Source: Spirodela intermedia (lineage: Eukaryota; Streptophyta; Magnoliopsida; Alismatales; Araceae). Taken from it: DNA of 64,000 nt. The translations under genes were made by a program, and so were the position numbers. This document shows, in pieces, positions 45,311 to 57,862 of this stretch; positions within the stretch are counted from its first letter, which is position 1; each line of letters starts with the position of its first letter. The notes beneath the pieces are model-generated. The model ran no database searches and was not told the origin of the DNA. It saw only the letters and a list, made by a program, of their open reading frames with translations. The DNA is taken from the NCBI GenBank assembly GCA_902729315.2, contig LR746270.1, positions 2,846,501 through 2,910,500 of the forward strand, given 5' to 3'.

Positions 45311-45682
45311 CTACGGGATGACATCGAAAGCCGTGAGATCCGGGGACTTCTTCCCGACCTTCTCGTACACAACTGCCAAGTACAGCTCTTCCGGGCCGAT
45401 GTCCGTCTCGGCGCCAATCACCAGCCGGTACTTCATCCCCATCACAACCTGTTGCTGCCCGCCAAGGACGCGAGTCAGGAGCAGCGTGTCACCAGAGTTT
45501 TTATTGTGCCGCCTCACGGCAAACTTGGCGAGAGCCTGGATGTGGGCATCCTCGGGGTCGTCGATCGGCTCGTAGCTGCCCAGGAACCTCGGGTTGCGTG
45601 AGGCCGCTGCTCCGCCGTTTGGGAGGATTAGAAGGATGGCCACTAGCAGGAGAAGGAGTGCATTTTGAGAGTGAGTTGCCAT
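45311..45682 (-). CDS. Secreted phytocystatin without second-loop Trp (123 aa)
   Basis: Signal peptide at about 1-28 (one residue shorter Leu core), LGSY with Gly at 35, helix LAKFAVRRHN at 51-60, intact first hairpin QVVMG at 78-82. The second hairpin reads Val-Gly (109-110) where Pro-Trp or Gly-Trp is expected, a loss shared with 22963-23340. Predicted secreted cysteine protease inhibitor, possibly with weaker or changed affinity. TATA core TATATATA at 45766-45775, AATAAA at 45231-45236. The spacer to the right (45850-47171) is shared with the 22963 unit, so the two are sister genes. Confidence 0.9.
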   Translation of the reverse strand: MATHSQNALLLLLVAILLILPNGGAAASRNPRFLGSYEPIDDPEDAHIQALAKFAVRRHNKNSGDTLLLTRVLGGQQQVVMGMKYRLVIGAETDIGPEELYLAVVYEKVGKKSPDLTAFDVIP

Positions 45683-45765
45683 GGTTACTCTGTTCCTATC
45701 TTTTCACGTATGTAGAGAAAGGCAGACGATGTTCTGAGGAGATCGAGGGGCCATTCTATATATAA

Positions 45766-45775
45766 TGGGGGGAGA
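45766..45775 (-). promoter_or_regulatory. TATA box of cystatin 45311-45682
   Basis: The minus strand reads TTATATATAG about 85 bases before the ATG, followed by the array's shared AATGG. Confidence 0.6.
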
Positions 45776-45849
45776 GTTAACGAACCGAGCAAGGCTCAGA
45801 ACCGTGTACAACAAGTGGAGACGCACAAAGTGTTTGACCGAGTGAAGTG

Positions 45850-47171
45850 TTACTGTGCACGTAACCTATTCGAAACCAATAATGATATTAAATGCTTCAT
45901 CCGCCAGAAGGATAGTCTCCACGCGGACTTCTCGTTCTGGAATCTTTAAATCAACCTGGTATTCGAGACTCGACTCTTAAAATGAAAAACTGGTCTGTGG
46001 TAGAGGTGCCGCAGTCTGCAGGCTCGGACTTGGCATTTACAAAATACAGTAGTCAGAAAATATTCATAGAATATTGAGAAATATTGTCAACGAGGATTTT
46101 TGTACCTGGTGAAAGTGTTTTATGCGATTGTTTTTTATTTAACTACTCTATGAAAACCGAAAGGATATATCTCAATCAATTTATATCATCAGTTCAAATT
46201 AAATTAGAAGTGAGTTTTATAGTTTAGTTGTTTACATCACAGTCAGCATTCGTTCTGAAGAAACTCGGTTTTGTATAACACCGTCTAAACTATTTGCCAC
46301 ATAGCTTTAGAAACTAATTTTCCTTGCTCAAATTAATATACATTTGATGCTGACACATTGTTTATAGGATATGCAGAATCGCCGGGAAAAATCTTCTCCT
46401 CTAGCCGCTCTGAGCTATATTCCGTGTTAGATTGACTTCCGCCTTTGCCTGGGACATAAAGTCATCCACCGCGCTGCTTACCCAGAATCATATTAATGTT
46501 GACGTTCTACATGACAGAATGGAGACGACTCACGTTCGTCAACATTTACATTGCCGAGCGGGACATCATTTTCCTTTTATTTTTTTCCCTTCTGCTGAAG
46601 ACAGCTTCCCGACCCATGAACCGGCAAAGCAGAGCTTAAGACATCATGGCTACAATTACAATGCGGCCTTCTCATTCCTTTGTTGTCAAGCCATACCCTT
46701 TGTTATGACCTCGTCTACTGCGTTGGAATATAGGCATTCTTTTAAGCGACATCGTTAAAAAGGTCCGTTCCTAACTCGCTTCATTCAGAGATGTGTTTAA
46801 AAATGTGTCTACTTGCATACTAGTATTCCTGCCGAGTGAAAAAGGAAAAACGGAGAACAAGTCGGACGAAGGAAGCGATTTGAAGTAAACGATTTAAAGA
46901 AGGCCCCGGTTCTGCGTTGTGGAACGCGGTAACACGGTCAGAGATCCTCTGACCCAGTCAATGACTTCACGTACTCGAACCAACTTCAGTTGTTGGTTCA
47001 CAGTATATTCTTGTCCATTATCCCGAGTCGGACTGTAAACTTGATCGCAAATAACAAATCGGTTACTATGTCATATTGTTGGCTTGGTCAAGTCCAGCTG
47101 ATATTAGTTTTGGCGAAGTCGTTGCTATGCATGCAGACAATCTCTGTGTGCCGAGTTTTCCTGCTAACAGA
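45850..47171. repeat. Cystatin spacer, paired with 23520-24971
   Basis: Collinear with 23520-24971; see there. The frame at 46432-46758 is open by chance: the paired copy does not keep it. Confidence 0.7.
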
Positions 47172-47315
47172 AACGCATGGAACCCAGGGGGGAATTACCG
47201 ACTTGCAATCGACGCGACCGGGGACAAGGCTGTGGAGGACATTTTCGTTCCCGTAGCATACCTGAAGCCTTGCAAGAGACTCAGGGACCTCACAGGATTT
47301 GAACTGATCGTGTAA
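47172..47315 (+). pseudogene. Cystatin 3' fragment
   Basis: Starts near gcatggaaccc and runs NYRLAIDATGDK, VEDIFVPVAY, KPCKR and LTGFELIV to TAA. The hairpin is reduced to a Gly-rich stub and the signal peptide and helix are missing. From 47195 on it is identical to the first 121 bases of the window. Confidence 0.78.
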
Positions 47316-48168
47316 TCGTCTTAATCAGCGGAGCCTTGGTGTCGAGGCTAGGAAGAAGGTTTTGGTTCGAAGGCACCCAGCCAGGCTCCAGCCTGGTTCC
47401 CCAGGTTGCCCCTAGGCTCTACTCATGCAACGCAATGCCAAATTAGCTGTGTTACAAATCAGGGACTTCCACTGGCTAAGGATCTCGTTGTTGACGAAGC
47501 CTTCCGTGTTGCTGGCCGGGAAGATTGGATGGACAGAGAATAAGTGCTGCAGAGGTAGGTGAGCTTGGATATCAAGTGTCGTGATTTCGTGCGAGAGTTG
47601 ACGTCACCAATGTGTTGGGAAGTTTCCTGGTATCGTAAGTAAAAGGGAGCTTCCTCTCAAATAAAAAACGGCTTTGTAGTAAACCGGGGACAGCGAAGAG
47701 TTGAGTTATTGCGAAAAAGGACTAGGGCAAAATCCTTGCGGTATGCAGTTTGTTCAGCTGTTGAAATTACGTTCACAATGAAGCAATTAAACTGCCCAGA
47801 ATGTTTGTCCTAAGCTGCGATGGCAGATGCAATGGATGTATTTTGAGTAGGCCTCAAATGATCGTTTGTCCATGTAACTTGTTAACTACGATAGTGAAAT
47901 GAACATTCACGGCTTATCAGACTAAAGTGGTACAACAGCTGCAGAACACTAAAGTGGTACCAGACTATTCACAAGGTTAAAAGTCCAATCCCACTTTCAT
48001 GGGGCGCGTTAGAATATCAGAATCGTAGGGACACGCGAGAGTTGGAAATCTCGTTGAGTAAGAAATGCGTATGTATAACGTCAGATTAATGGTGTGGGGA
48101 GACTAGTCATCACCAATGTTTTAGGAAGGGTATGGGCATGCGATGTAGCATTGCCACGGAAGATGGCC

Positions 48169-48724
48169 AAGTTCTGGTTTTAATCCATAAATTCCAATGT
48201 TGGAGAAGAAACCAAGCCCTCAATTCATAGAAACCTTCAGCCCTCGAATCCATATTGGGGGATAATCCTGTACCTGGAAAACTTAAAATAGAACCTGTGA
48301 ATTCATAAGGGTCATTTGATCCACAAGGGGCATCTCAATCGCAAGAGATAAACCCAAAAATGTCCAATTGAATGAGTAGGGGTTTTAATAGAGGGCTTTT
48401 ATATAGGCTTGGAAACAGATGCTGATAAAGTAAAATAAACTCTAGAAAACTAAAATAAGTTCTAAAGAGAATCGAAAGAGAGTATGTAATAAACATAAGA
48501 AAAATCAGAAACTAAAAAGAACAGACAAATTCATGATGATTCGTCTAAGCTTGAATAAGTTAATATAAATTGTCTTGCATGAATGATGCTATTTCAAGAT
48601 TCTGAATCAAGCCCTAACTATGAAAAATTCATGTATGATTCTCAGATAGTCTACACATGTGTGGTCGACATGGAGGCTGGCCCTATGAATCTTTCGCTTT
48701 GTTCAAATTGTGAGTGATGGAAAG
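48169..48724 (-). repeat. LTR-like remnant (copy of 975-1530)
   Basis: Exact duplicate through the 47,194-base segmental duplication. Confidence 0.5.
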
Positions 48725-49631
48725 TAAAAAATTATCTATTCTCATAGACAAAAAGTAGGATGAAATCACACATGATCCTTTGTCATTGTAATTGATTATT
48801 TTTAATAGAGAATTCAACATTCACAGGTAATGATCTCACGTGGATACTGATTTCAAAGTCATGCAACAAACATATCATTTTGCGACAATAGATAAGGCTT
48901 AAGGTTCAATCGAATTTTTAATAATTCTATATTATAAAATCAAAAGGGAGACATCATAAATTATGAAATGTAGTGGAATAAATAATTATTTCTATATTCT
49001 TGGATTTTGTCAATTCTCAGCATTCCTACCTCAACGTAAAATTGTTCATGGAGTGCACAAAAAGTCTGAAAGGGAAGAAAGAGCCCAGCACCAAGGTGAA
49101 ATATCGTTGTAAATGCTGAGATCTGATCTTGCTCCAACTGATTTATGTGACGGATTGGGAACGAGAAGGATATCGTCACTTTTGATTACAGTTAAAAGTG
49201 TAAATTTTATGCCATTGACTGCTAGATGTTCATTAGTTCTAAACGATTAGCAAACGCTTATGTATTTCATTCACTAAATAGCTTGCAACTACCATCGAGG
49301 TTACCTTTAGCTGAGTCATTCTTCATATGGACCCAAAAAAAAGACCTCATACTCGACAATATTCTGCATTCTCCTAAAGAGTTTGCACGTCATCCTTGAA
49401 TATTACGGACTTGATTCGGGCTTTGAATGCTTTCCACAAGTTTTTCCCCTCGAAATTATTAAATCTACCAAGCCAGCAGAACAGTATCAAGACTGACTCA
49501 TCTCATGGTCAACCACATACGACAACGTAGCATAATGGGACAATCTTGATTTTTTATTTATTTATATAACAACATAACTTCTCGAACAACAACCCATTTT
49601 TGAGATACCGCAACCAGAAGAACTTGGTCTA

Positions 49632-50006
49632 CTACGCGATGAGGCCGAAGGCCGTGAGCTCCCGGTAGTTTTTCCAACCCATCTCGTACACAACGGCCAA
49701 ATAGAGGTCTTCCGCACCACTGTACCCCTCGGCGCCAATCACCAGTCGGTAGTTCATTCCCTTCACGACCTGTTGCTGCCCACCAAGGACGCGAGTCAAG
49801 ACCAGCGTCTCACCAGAGTCTTTATTGTGCCGCCTAACGGCGAACTTGGCGAGAGCCTGGATGTGGGCATCCTGGGGGTTCTCGATAGGCTCGTAGCTGC
49901 CCAGGAACGCTGGTTTGCGTGAGGCCGCTGCACCGCCGTTGGGGAGGACTAGAAGGATGACCACTAGCAAGGGAAGGAGGAGGATATTTTGAGAGTGAGT
50001 TGCCAT
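49632..50006 (-). CDS. Secreted phytocystatin, identical to 2438-2812
   Basis: Same 124-residue protein as 2438-2812: signal peptide 1-29, Gly36, LAKFAVRRHN 52-61, QVVKG 79-83, Trp111. Promoter and 3' flank are also identical, so the two genes would be indistinguishable by transcript. TATA box at 50085-50093. Confidence 0.92.
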   Translation of the reverse strand: MATHSQNILLLPLLVVILLVLPNGGAAASRKPAFLGSYEPIENPQDAHIQALAKFAVRRHNKDSGETLVLTRVLGGQQQVVKGMNYRLVIGAEGYSGAEDLYLAVVYEMGWKNYRELTAFGLIA

Positions 50007-50084
50007 TCTTTGTGATTGCCTGTCTTTTCTGGAGTGTATAGAAAGGCGGTGACGAAGATGTGAGTGGGAGATCGAGCGGCCATT

Positions 50085-50093
50085 CTATATAAA
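50085..50093 (-). promoter_or_regulatory. TATA box of cystatin 49632-50006
   Basis: TTTATATAG on the minus strand, exact copy of 2891-2899. Confidence 0.65.
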
Positions 50094-51567
50094 GGATCAG
50101 ATCGGACAGTTGCCAAGGTTGTATCGTCGTAGACAATGGGAAATGGCGGACAAAGGTCTTGACGCGATGTTATATCGCTGCACACGAAAGGTAGTTAAAC
50201 CCTCAGCGGTATAGTATAGTTTCGCCGCCAACGGAGATGTACGCTGACTTTTCGTCGTGGACCGTTAATCAGCTAGAAAGCGTGTAGGGGTCCTGGTGTA
50301 GGGGTCACCGTTTGGAAAGCGTGGAGTTCTTAGTTGAAAATGATTATCAGCTAGAAACTATTAATGAGAATAGTTCGCATATATTCATTGATGTTTCCAC
50401 TGAGTGGAAAACGCGGAAATCCGATTTTATAGTCGAATAAATATATAAAAATTAAAAGGAATAAGCTAAAGCATGCTATACAATGTGTCAGAGTAAATTA
50501 GAATTTATTTTTTTATCAGAGTTATTAAAGCTAAGGTAAATGTTCTCTTTATGAAAACTAGGTTACGAAGAACATCCTCAGAAACGATTTGTCATCAAGG
50601 ATAAAAAAGTAATTTTCCTTACACAAGCTGTTAAATAGTTCACTTTCACAAAAAGAATTGTACGTGATATACATCTGTCAGATGAGGCCTTTTGCTCCGG
50701 TCACAAACAAGAATTTGTGGATGCTCCTCGTTAGATTGACTTTGGCTTTTGTGTTGATAAAAGGTTACATACAGATCTTTGCCTGAAGAGTAGATTAACC
50801 TGCTTTGCCAGCAACACATATCCGTCAGCATTTCAATGGCCATACCCGTCGTCGTATATTTTCCTTCCTGCAGCTAAAGTCATATTGTACTGACTTCCTT
50901 CAGCTAAACCGGATCATGTCGACATCTGTGATCCGGTTTCCTGTACATTGGGTAGGTCAAGCCTTTGGTCCTCACCTGCTGAAGTACTGACCGGTCAACT
51001 CTCTCGTAATATAGGCTTTCTTCTAAGATATTTTTTAACGTAGTCCATTATTAACTCTCTTCATTGTAAACGTGTCCGAAGATTTCCCTATTTGTATCTT
51101 CGTCTTCTCGTAAGGAACGAGTACAGGGTGAGAGACGGGGAGCGAGTCGGATGAATCGAGCCCCGTGTTTTGCCTGGTTGAACGTAGAAGCTCGGCGAGA
51201 GATGTGCGGACGTAGTCAATGCACTCTTACATGAGCGAAGAAACCTCTCTGTCCGCTGAAACTGTATTTTCGTTCCTTTGGTTGGATTGAAGCTTTCAAA
51301 CCTAAAACCGGGGTCATAAACGCCAGAAAGTATCACGCCCAGGGCTATGATCAGGTCCCGGACCCACCCACCAAGGTGCTACAATTTTGACGAAATCGTC
51401 GTAACACCCACCCATTATACGCGATATCCGAATAGAACGAGGATCATACGCGGAGGCGATACTCCGCGCCCGTGTGCCGTCACTATGGCGACGGTCGTCA
51501 GCCATGCTCCAAACTAACGAGAAGAACTGTGTGCGCTTATTTTACCCTCACACTCACACCAAAACAA

Positions 51568-51687
51568 ATGGAACCGGTAGTCGGTGCGACCGGGGCCAGC
51601 GACATCGAGGACCACTACTTGCCCGTGGTATACAAGAAGCGGTGGAAGAAAGTCATGGAACTCTCAGCGTCTGAAGTAATCGTCTAA
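51568..51687 (+). pseudogene. Truncated cystatin 3' end (copy of 4374-4493)
   Basis: Exact copy of 4374-4493, with the same 39-codon frame starting MEPVVG and no signal peptide or inhibitory hairpin. Confidence 0.7.
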
Positions 51688-52897
51688 TTGGCCTGGTTCC
51701 CGCGTTGTTTCTGTGCCTGATGAATGATGCAGTGACCCTCGAAGACGAAATCGATCAGAAACAAACAAACACGTTATTCTGACGTCAGACCCATTGGATG
51801 CACCATGACAAAGTATAGACAACACGGTATGTACCCCGATTTCTTGATGCGTTCCAGCAGCCACAGCACAAGGAGATCTACGCTGTGTCTCTTCAAGGAC
51901 CCGGTCCATATGCCGTTCTCTTGTTTAATACGGCTCAGGCACCAAGCCATCTATGAATTCATTTGTGCTCGGCAAAATAAACTACTAATAAGTGTTGTCA
52001 TGGAGCGCCAATGAACTGACAGAACTTTTTCAATGCATTCCAAACTCATAGAGCGTTTCATCAATTGATTATTATCTGACAAAACATCTGAAACTGGATT
52101 GTAAACGGTGTGAACTGAGACATTATTTTTTCAATTTTTTACAAATTTGATCAAAACGCTTGCTTTTCGGATTTCAAATACCGAGGACAAGGTATGGGCT
52201 TTCTTCCATTGCCATGTTGGAAAGAGCCTGGCGAAAGAAATTCGGCCCCGCTAAATAGATTTGGAAAAGAAATGGACCTGTCCGAGTTGTGTTATTAACG
52301 AGATGGTGAATATGTTACGTAGGGATTCAGCCGTGTGGGATCCCTTGTAGAGCATACGACAAGATCGCGTTAATCGACGTTTCGCCTTTTTGAAAGGGAG
52401 CATACCTTCGCAAGCCACGTCACAATTCATCACATCGACAAGGAATGCTAATCTTAGGTATAGAGGAATGGATGTCGAAAGTTGTGAGTTTCAGGACCTT
52501 TTTCCAAAGGCGAACTAGAGATCCTCCACAGCGATGTCTGCGGCTGCACCGATGAATTACTAGCGCTTCCTACCAGAATTCTTCTGGTGTGAACCTTCAC
52601 GGTGATTTTTTCGAGGGGATGGAACTGGAAATCATAGCGGAAATCGAGAAACTTGTATGCGCCGACAGACTAAGGAATAAAAATCTGTGAGGAGACTTGT
52701 GAGGAAACATTCGAACTAAGGAATACAAATCTGTGTGCGGAGCCGTGATTATTTCGTTTGAACAAATGAAAAATATTCTTCCGTCTCACTGATTATTTCG
52801 TCGGGAATAATATAAGATCCGATCAGCACGTTTCAACGGGCGATTTGTTGTGGGCCTAATTGCAAAACCTTGACCTTCTTGCTAGTTTGACCTTCCC

Positions 52898-52906
52898 CTT
52901 TATATA
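52898..52906 (+). promoter_or_regulatory. Consensus TATA box of cystatin 52987-53361
   Basis: CTTTATATAG; T at 52901 where the twin gene has G (5707). Matches the other promoters of the array. Confidence 0.68.
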
Positions 52907-52986
52907 GAATGGCTTGCGCATCTCTCTCTGTCGTCCTTTAATCTCTCGGCAACAACCATCCAGACAGAAAAGAAAAGATTGAAGCC

Positions 52987-53361
52987 ATGAGAACTCTCTC
53001 CCATCCTCTCTTCCTCCTGCCCCTCCTATTCTCAGTTCTTCTGATTTTCCCCAACGGTGGTGCCGCGGCCTCGCGCAAACCCCCGCTCTCCGGCGCATAT
53101 GAACCGATCCAGGATCCTGAGGACGCGCACATCCAGGCTCTCGCAAAGTACGCCGTGAGGCAGCACAAGAAGGAGTCCGGCGAGTCGCTGGTCCTGACTC
53201 GTGTCCTTGGTGGGCAGCAACAGGTGGTAGCAGGGATGAACTACCGCCTGATCATCGGCGCGGCGGGGTGGAGCGGTGTGGAGGAGCTCTACCTGGCTGT
53301 GGTGTACGAGAAGCCTTGGAAGAATTTCAGGAATCTCACTGTCTTCGAGCCGATTGTGTAA
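52987..53361 (+). CDS. Secreted phytocystatin, canonical (124 aa), twin of 5793-6167
   Basis: Signal peptide 1-29, Gly36, helix LAKYAVRQHK 52-61, QVVAG 79-83, Pro110-Trp111: full phytocystatin consensus, so the strongest candidate in the window for an active inhibitor together with its twin. Differs from 5793-6167 by Thr71, Ile89 and Asn113. Thr71 matches all other paralogues, so this copy is closer to the ancestor at that site. Its TATA box is intact. Downstream sequence is shared with the twin only to 53643; beyond that the flanks are unrelated. Confidence 0.93.
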   Translation: MRTLSHPLFLLPLLFSVLLIFPNGGAAASRKPPLSGAYEPIQDPEDAHIQALAKYAVRQHKKESGESLVLTRVLGGQQQVVAGMNYRLIIGAAGWSGVEELYLAVVYEKPWKNFRNLTVFEPIV

Positions 53362-53643
53362 TTCTCTTAGGTTTCCGGTGGCTTATGAATAGTGCCGTTA
53401 CTGGTAGAACAATGTAAAGCAAAAAACATGTGGATGAACTGATCGTCAACGTATATGCTAACTGGGCCCTTTTATGTAAAAGCACATAATTTTATCATGG
53501 TTTTCGATCTAACGGTGCCCTTTTGAATTAACCGTTCTACCCTATTTCATTCATAGTCAACACGTTAATGTATCAAAACGTACCAGCTGCGTGAGCACCA
53601 ACGAAGAGCGTATGCATCAGTGAATTATACCCCGACACCGAAA

Positions 53644-54254
53644 GGAATTGAAATATGATTGGATGTACTGGTGCTAATTCTGTCTGCAGACAGCCTGGTT
53701 ACTATTGTTATTCTTCTGCTTTATGGAAATTGGCTAGTCTATATCCGGACCCAGACCGGGAGTTCGTAGTCCTAGTCCAAGACGCGCAATGGAGATCAGA
53801 CTAATGCTCCATTGCTGCCACCAGTTGAATAAGAATGCCCATATTTGGAGTCGAATGCTAGGGACGCCATTGTATGATGTCAATCTAGTAGAAATAATGA
53901 CTGACCCCACTTGAAGCTTTAACTCCATGCCGGATACAGTAAGTGGCCTAGTATTGAAGGACAAAAAACTAAAATAAGGTATCGAGAGAGCAGGACAGAA
54001 CACAGTACACAAGAGGCACGTGGAAAATCCAACATGGAGAAAAACCGTTGGATAATGAAGAATACCCCTTAAGTAAAAGCTAACGTCTTTGTTCTCCGAA
54101 TCATTTTGTCTTTTCTCCAGATTCAACCAATAGGCTATAATACATTGACAATTTTTTGAGAAAGTGACATAGCATAACCTTCTAAGTCACTTTTTGTTGT
54201 TTTTTTATTTATAGTATCATGGAAATTAATGTAGCGTTGTTCTGAAAGATGAAC
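53644..54254. other. Unique stretch after the duplication end
   Basis: No match to the first copy. A 130-codon minus-strand frame (53734-54126) has no recognisable motif; words such as gtggaaaatccaacatggag suggest an LTR fragment, but I cannot support it. Confidence 0.35.
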
Positions 54255-54840
54255 GAATTGGATGTGAATCCAGACTGTAAAAGAAACTTGATGAAGCACA
54301 CAAGAGTGATGAGCCTAAATCCAGACAATCAAAAAGGGCCTTTAAATCCACAAGGGGATGCTTGAATGCACAAATAGAGGTGGAGAGGAACTTCACTGGA
54401 GAGAAACTCGGCATACTTGGATTCGATGAGTTAGGGTTACAGTTGAGTGCCTTTATATAGGCCTAGAAAAGAAGTGGGGCGGCCCCCAATAGACTGTGAG
54501 AAGTAAAAATGACTCTCAACAAAATCAAAACAGATGGAATAAATAGATTCTGAAAAAGTAAATAGACTCTAAACATAATAAAAAAATATTCTGGAATTAA
54601 CAGGATTGGAAATCAGAAACTGAAAGGAACAAATAGACTTTTGATGACCCAGCAGAGCTAGGACCAGTCTTCTCATGCTTTATAAAGGCCGAATAAGTCT
54701 TTTGGGGCACTTTTCCACGTCTTCCTCTTTAAGACTCAATATTGTGCCTTTTGAGAAATAACTTTTGAGTATTATTTCCTGCATCATGGGTAATTTAGGC
54801 TACATCAATATCCACTCCATGAAAAGAATTCCCCCTTGAG
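54255..54840 (-). mobile_element. Gypsy LTR-like sequence
   Basis: Paralogue of 12173-12760, same orientation; the minus strand has CCTATATAAAGGCAC. Followed to the right by the minus-strand integrase end. Confidence 0.5.
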
Positions 54841-57110
54841 CTTTCATTCAAATCTTTATAGTGCTAAAAAATATAATGGATATTAAAAGTTTAGACATTA
54901 AAAAATCTTCAATAAGCTCGATGAAGTAGACATTGTCATTGATCATTTGTAGAATTTCAAAAGAACCATATTTCATATTTCATTTGCTTCAATTTATTGT
55001 AGGTACATTTTGAGAATCAATCTTTCCATCAGTAAATTATGACAAGATGACCAACTCCAAATGTGTTCTTTCCCTTTTCCTTATCTACTGCTATTTTGTA
55101 CTTTTTGTAATTTGAAACAATTTTTTTGAAATGTTCTCATATAAAAAGTAACTTATGGTTTGGCTAAGATTTAGTCCTATTATCTTGGCCTTTCTCCTAA
55201 AATGCACCTAATTAGGTTCCCAAGTGTTTTGTTTACTATTTTTGTTTTCACCATTTGTTTGGAGGTAATTAGTACTACTGAATTTTAGAAATGTATAAAA
55301 TATTTTCCAATGTTCAACAAAATGAGATAAAAACTTAAGATTACAAGTAATAGACTCTGGTACACCATGCAAATGAACAACTTATTTAAAGAAAGGATTT
55401 ACTACCTACATTCCATCATTTATCTTTTTGGATGTGATAAAATATGGCAACTTATAAAATATATCCACAACAATAGAATTAAAATTTGCTTCAATTTGTG
55501 TCCATAGGAGGCCTAAAATAGAACTCATTGAGATGTCAGTCTATGGTTGTCCTCGAATTGGGAGTGGAGTATAAAACTCAAATGTTTTTTACATTGTCCT
55601 TTGTTAACTTGACAAATATGACCTTTTTGCACAAAATTTTCAACATCCTTTTTAAGCTGCAGTTAGTCATAACATTCTTTGTCCAACTATAAGGCCTTAT
55701 CATGACCAAGATATCTTCTCAATCCACCAACTATAATTATCTTAAAGTTTCTCTCTCAATGAATTTTTTAGCACATAACTATGTTCCTCAAAATAAGAAA
55801 TCCTTCTATAAATGAAATCACTTAATTGATTGATTAGACCTATAAGAATCCCAAACTTGGAAAAATCTTCATCACCATGTTACAACTCTTTAAGATAATC
55901 AAATATAGTGATTTCAGCATGTTGGGTAACCAAACATGTTGTTTTTCTACTTAAGACATTTGTTACTCAGTTTAACTTTCTAGACCTATGCTTAATAACA
56001 AAACTAAAACGTTGAATAAAGGAAACCCATATGGCATGCATCCTATTAACATGAATATAGCTTGGATTCTATTTCAGTGCCTAGTGATCAGTATATAAGA
56101 TAAATTTTCTCATAATCAAATAATATTCACAAGTGTGTGAGGCTCAAACAGCATCATAACCTTATAACTAATAGGGTATCCATTTATTCCTAGCATTAGA
56201 AAATAGCTAATCCTACTCAGGCATCACAGCTCATACCCCAAGTATGGAAGCATCACATTTGACTTCTAACAACTTATACAAATTTACAAGTGCTAAAACT
56301 AGAGTAGAACATTTTATTTTTTTCATCATGTTAATGATGATCTTGGTTCATTAGTCTATTTGAAAATTCTTTTTTTCATCACTATGTGGTTGCAAACATA
56401 ACAGTACTAAAATATTTGATAAATCTTGATAAAAGGATGCAAAATCATGAAAACTATAGACCCGATGTATATTTTGTGGTGTTGGCCATTTTTGAATTGC
56501 TTAAACTTTTCTCCTCATCAACCTTGATTTTGCTCTCAATAACAACATATCTTGTGAGAAATAGGAAATCATTACCATTTTTATGCACCCTAATAATAGT
56601 AAAAATAGTCACCTAAGAGTTATAAGGTGGTAAATTTCTCTTGATTTCAAAGCTTCAATTGTTATGGATGACATATTTGAAACTTTGAGGTATTAAAAGA
56701 CAAATCTAATTGAGTAAATCGTCAAAAATTTTGAAAATCTCTTTACCATTGCATTATCTCCTAAATTGTGATGAACAATGATCCTTGAAGGATGCCCTAC
56801 CTAATCAAGTAGCATTCATAGAGAATAGGCATAAAGGATGTACAAATTATCAAGTAGTGGCAAGCTGATGTGCAAATTTTGACATCTAAATAACTTTTTT
56901 GTTTACTTAAAAAATCTGTAGACTCCTCTTTATGTATCTTCTTCCTCTTTGAATATTATATGCATAATGTTTTGATGATGACAAACAAACTTTATAAGAT
57001 CAAATTATACCTAGTTCAAATATACATGTATTACAAATGCTAAAATATAATTTAGAATAATAATGATAATGGCTCATATGAGGGATTATTGAGCATACTC
57101 CTGATCAATA
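54841..57110 (-). pseudogene. Ty3/Gypsy pol relic in original order
   Basis: On the minus strand, from right to left: RNase H (EVKCDAS at about 56250-56270), NYLKEL and the zinc domain (decayed GHDK near 55700, C(Q)VNKGQC near 55615), then integrase core (DISM with the first catalytic Asp replaced, VVDIFYKLPYFIT at about 55440-55475, VVHLHGVPE near 55360-55390) and a decayed GPFKI-type C-terminal segment near 54960. Many stops. Unlike the paralogue at 12800-14990, all domains are on one strand, so this is the ancestral arrangement. Confidence 0.8.
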
Positions 57111-57862
57111 ATCCTGAACTTATATATGTGATTGATATCATTATGTGAAATTTTCATATCACATTATATTACGAAAGATGTCAATATTTACAAAATATGC
57201 TATAGTGAAAAATTAATGATAACCATATTGTAATCAATAAGATAACAAGAAGTAAGATATGAGTATGAAAGCCTACATATTATATTGTGTACTTTTCATA
57301 TTAGATTAATATTCTCAAATGATTTTGAAATTATTTTAATACTTTGAATTCAAATTGCTTACTAAGTAGAAAATGATTTTCTAGACATTATAGAATATAC
57401 TAATAAAATTATTTTAGATATCTTGAATGAACAAAATGTTAATAAATATTGAGATCAACTTCAAGGTGTTAACTTAATGATCATATTTTTTTGAGGTGAT
57501 TCGAATAAAATTTCACTCCTAAATCATCATCTTATCAGGATATCTACTATCATCTTTCTTTTAACAATATCATATCCTTACTGATTTTTGCTCATACAAT
57601 ATTGAATTCTTAATAGATAAAAGTAAATGAAAATGATTAAAATATAAACAATAAGTAATAAAGAAAGCATGTATCAGTTTCTCATAAGGATACCTAAACT
57701 AATCTATGAACATATAATATTGATTTCTCAATTGTTTGAATTAATCTTATTATAGGAAAAACTAGTTGATGGATAATTAAAAATATTTGAGATTTTTTTT
57801 TAAAGAAATGTGTGTGTACAAAACTTCAGCTATTGACACTTCATAAGATTAGTAAGGGGATA
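57111..57862. mobile_element. Outer part of the Gypsy relic
   Basis: Collinear with 14991-15740, AT-rich, non-coding. Confidence 0.5.

Larger units (their letters stand above)
47195..53643 (+). repeat. Segmental duplication of bases 1-6449
   Basis: Constant offset of 47,194 bases. I found no difference between 1-5706 and 47195-52900 in the stretches compared, and all predicted peptides there are the same. From 5707 on there are 12 substitutions (5707, 6004, 6057, 6099, 6130, 6149, 6161, 6369, 6392, 6404, 6407, 6408), then similarity stops. The left end of the duplication lies outside the window. It contains one minus-strand and one plus-strand cystatin and two fragments. Confidence 0.93.

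Noticed and set aside
46432-46758. 108-codon plus-strand frame in a cystatin spacer
   Set aside because: The paired spacer at 24.1-24.4 kb does not keep the frame.
53734-54126. 130-codon minus-strand frame after the duplication end
   Set aside because: No motif or promoter; possibly part of an LTR, but not supported.
56386-56616. 76-codon frame in the Gypsy relic, with partner at 13971-14168
   Set aside because: Lies antisense to the pol remnant in both copies; similarity is due to the shared element.
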